Source: Tabrizicola sp.
GTDB lineage: Bacteria > Pseudomonadota > Alphaproteobacteria > Rhodobacterales > Rhodobacteraceae
Assembly (NCBI GenBank): GCA_016792685.1
Contig: JAEULQ010000072.1
Location: forward strand, 1-32,539
Length of the DNA stretch: 32,539 bases
Direction of reading: 5' to 3'
Shown: one piece after another, positions 31,826 through 32,539 of the stretch
Layout of the letters: each line of letters starts with the position of its first letter
Position numbering within the stretch: the stretch's first letter is position 1
The notes under the pieces: model-generated
Seen by the model: only the letters and a program-made list of their open reading frames with translations
What the model was told of the DNA's origin: nothing
The model's database searches: none
Position numbers and translations under genes: made by a program

Positions 31826-32539
31826 ATGGCAAAGATCGAACTGAAGAACGTCACCAAGTCCTACGGCGCCGTGCAGGTGATCAAGGGCATCGACCTTACG
31901 ATCGAGAAGGGCGAGTTCATGGTCTTCGTCGGGCCTTCGGGCTGCGGCAAGTCCACGCTTCTGCGCCTGATCTCGGGCCTGGAAGAGATCACCACCGGCG
32001 ACATGCTCTTTGACGGCGAAAGGGTGAACAACCTGATCCCGTCCAAGCGCGGCATCGCCATGGTGTTCCAAAGCTACGCGCTCTATCCGCACATGAAGGT
32101 CTATGACAACATGGCCTTCGGGATGAAGCTGGACAAGACCAGCCCCGAGGAGATCAAGAAGCGCGTCGAAGCCGCCGCCAAGCTTCTGCAGATCGACCAC
32201 CTGCTCGACCGCCTGCCGAAGCAGCTCTCCGGCGGCCAGCGCCAGCGCGTCGCCATCGGCCGCGCCATCGTCCGCGAGCCGAAGGTGTTTCTCTTCGACG
32301 AGCCGCTCTCCAACCTGGACGCCGCACTCCGCGTCCAGATGCGGGTCGAGATCGCCCGCCTCCACAGCCAGATCGGCGCCACCATGATCTACGTCACCCA
32401 CGACCAGGTCGAGGCGATGACGCTCGCCGACCGCATCGTGGTCATGAACAAGGGTGTGGTCGAGCAGGTCGGCACACCGCAGGACGTCTATAACCGGCCG
32501 GAATCGACCTATGTCGCCGGCTTCATCGGAGCGCCGGGG
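31826..32539 (+). CDS. Sugar ABC transporter ATP-binding protein (ThuK/UgpC type; 3' end outside window)
   Basis: 238 codons are visible, open to the window edge. The protein begins [20 protein letters not shown]; Walker A is [10 protein letters not shown] (about residue 36), Q-loop [18 protein letters not shown], signature [16 protein letters not shown], Walker [13 protein letters not shown]-loop [14 protein letters not shown], then [17 protein letters not shown] leading into the missing TOBE domain. It is a separate gene from the UgpC-type ATPase at 1960-3015, with a similar organisation. It completes the LacI-controlled importer, starting 4 bp after the ThuG-type gene. Confidence 0.93.
   Translation, partial: MAKIELKNVTKSYGAVQVIKGIDLTIEKGEFMVFVGPSGCGKSTLLRLISGLEEITTGDMLFDGERVNNLIPSKRGIAMVFQSYALYPHMKVYDNMAFGMKLDKTSPEEIKKRVEAAAKLLQIDHLLDRLPKQLSGGQRQRVAIGRAIVREPKVFLFDEPLSNLDAALRVQMRVEIARLHSQIGATMIYVTHDQVEAMTLADRIVVMNKGVVEQVGTPQDVYNRPESTYVAGFIGAPG

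Overview
The window is high-GC, densely packed bacterial DNA. Frequent ATGA, GTGA and TGATG gene overlaps, Tat-exported binding proteins, many ABC importers for sugars and polyamines, and the style of regulators (GntR-FCD, LacI, a short ModE) suggest an alphaproteobacterium, most likely Rhodobacteraceae (Rhodobacter/Paracoccus/Gemmobacter-like). This is inferred from gene content and sequence style; no marker gene is present. I see no rRNA, tRNA, CRISPR array, transposase or phage gene.

Layout. (1) 1-431: the 5' part of a pstB-like phosphate ABC ATPase on the minus strand, with a Pho-box-like sequence just upstream. (2) 497-19334: a large carbohydrate catabolic island made of three divergent gene pairs. 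Pair A (about 3.0-3.3 kb) has UgpC/MalK-type ATPase, RbsD/FucU-type mutarotase and ribokinase leftward, and a Tat-exported sugar-binding protein, two permeases and a second RbsD/FucU-type protein rightward. Pair B (about 12.3-12.4 kb) has BtpA/SgcQ-family protein, M42/SgcX-like metallopeptidase, FGGY kinase and creatininase-family hydrolase leftward, and an aldose-dehydrogenase-like aldo/keto reductase rightward. Pair C (about 16.2 kb) has a GntR-FCD regulator, a xylose-isomerase-like TIM barrel and a PfkB kinase leftward, and an altronate-dehydratase-like protein, a methyltransferase and an alpha/beta hydrolase rightward. The same palindrome, CTAACATGTTAG, occurs exactly in intergenic regions A and C and as a 10/12 match in B. 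The simplest reading is one GntR-controlled regulon of six transcription units for import and breakdown of an unidentified sugar, glycoside or sugar acid. A small cytoplasmic-looking fasciclin-domain gene (7653-8063) with its own terminator sits between pairs A and B.

(3) 19335-19881: a gene-free, hairpin-rich stretch between convergent genes. (4) 19882-24068: a complete PotD-A-B-C-type (spermidine/putrescine family) ABC importer on the minus strand, with a strong hairpin terminator between the binding-protein gene and the ATPase gene. (5) 24368-27395: modE (short form)-modA-modB-modC, molybdate uptake, with a perfect inverted repeat in front of modA. (6) 27501-32539: a LacI-family regulator and a sugar ABC importer of the ThuEFGK/Agl type (trehalose/maltose/alpha-glucoside class), the last ATPase gene running off the window. 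Several operator-like palindromes flank lacI.

The strongest candidates for something undescribed are the GntR-linked catabolic regulon as a whole, with its SgcQ/SgcX-like + FGGY kinase + creatininase operon, and a cluster of three abutting perfect palindromes, each centred on TTCGAA, at 11415-11482 inside that operon.
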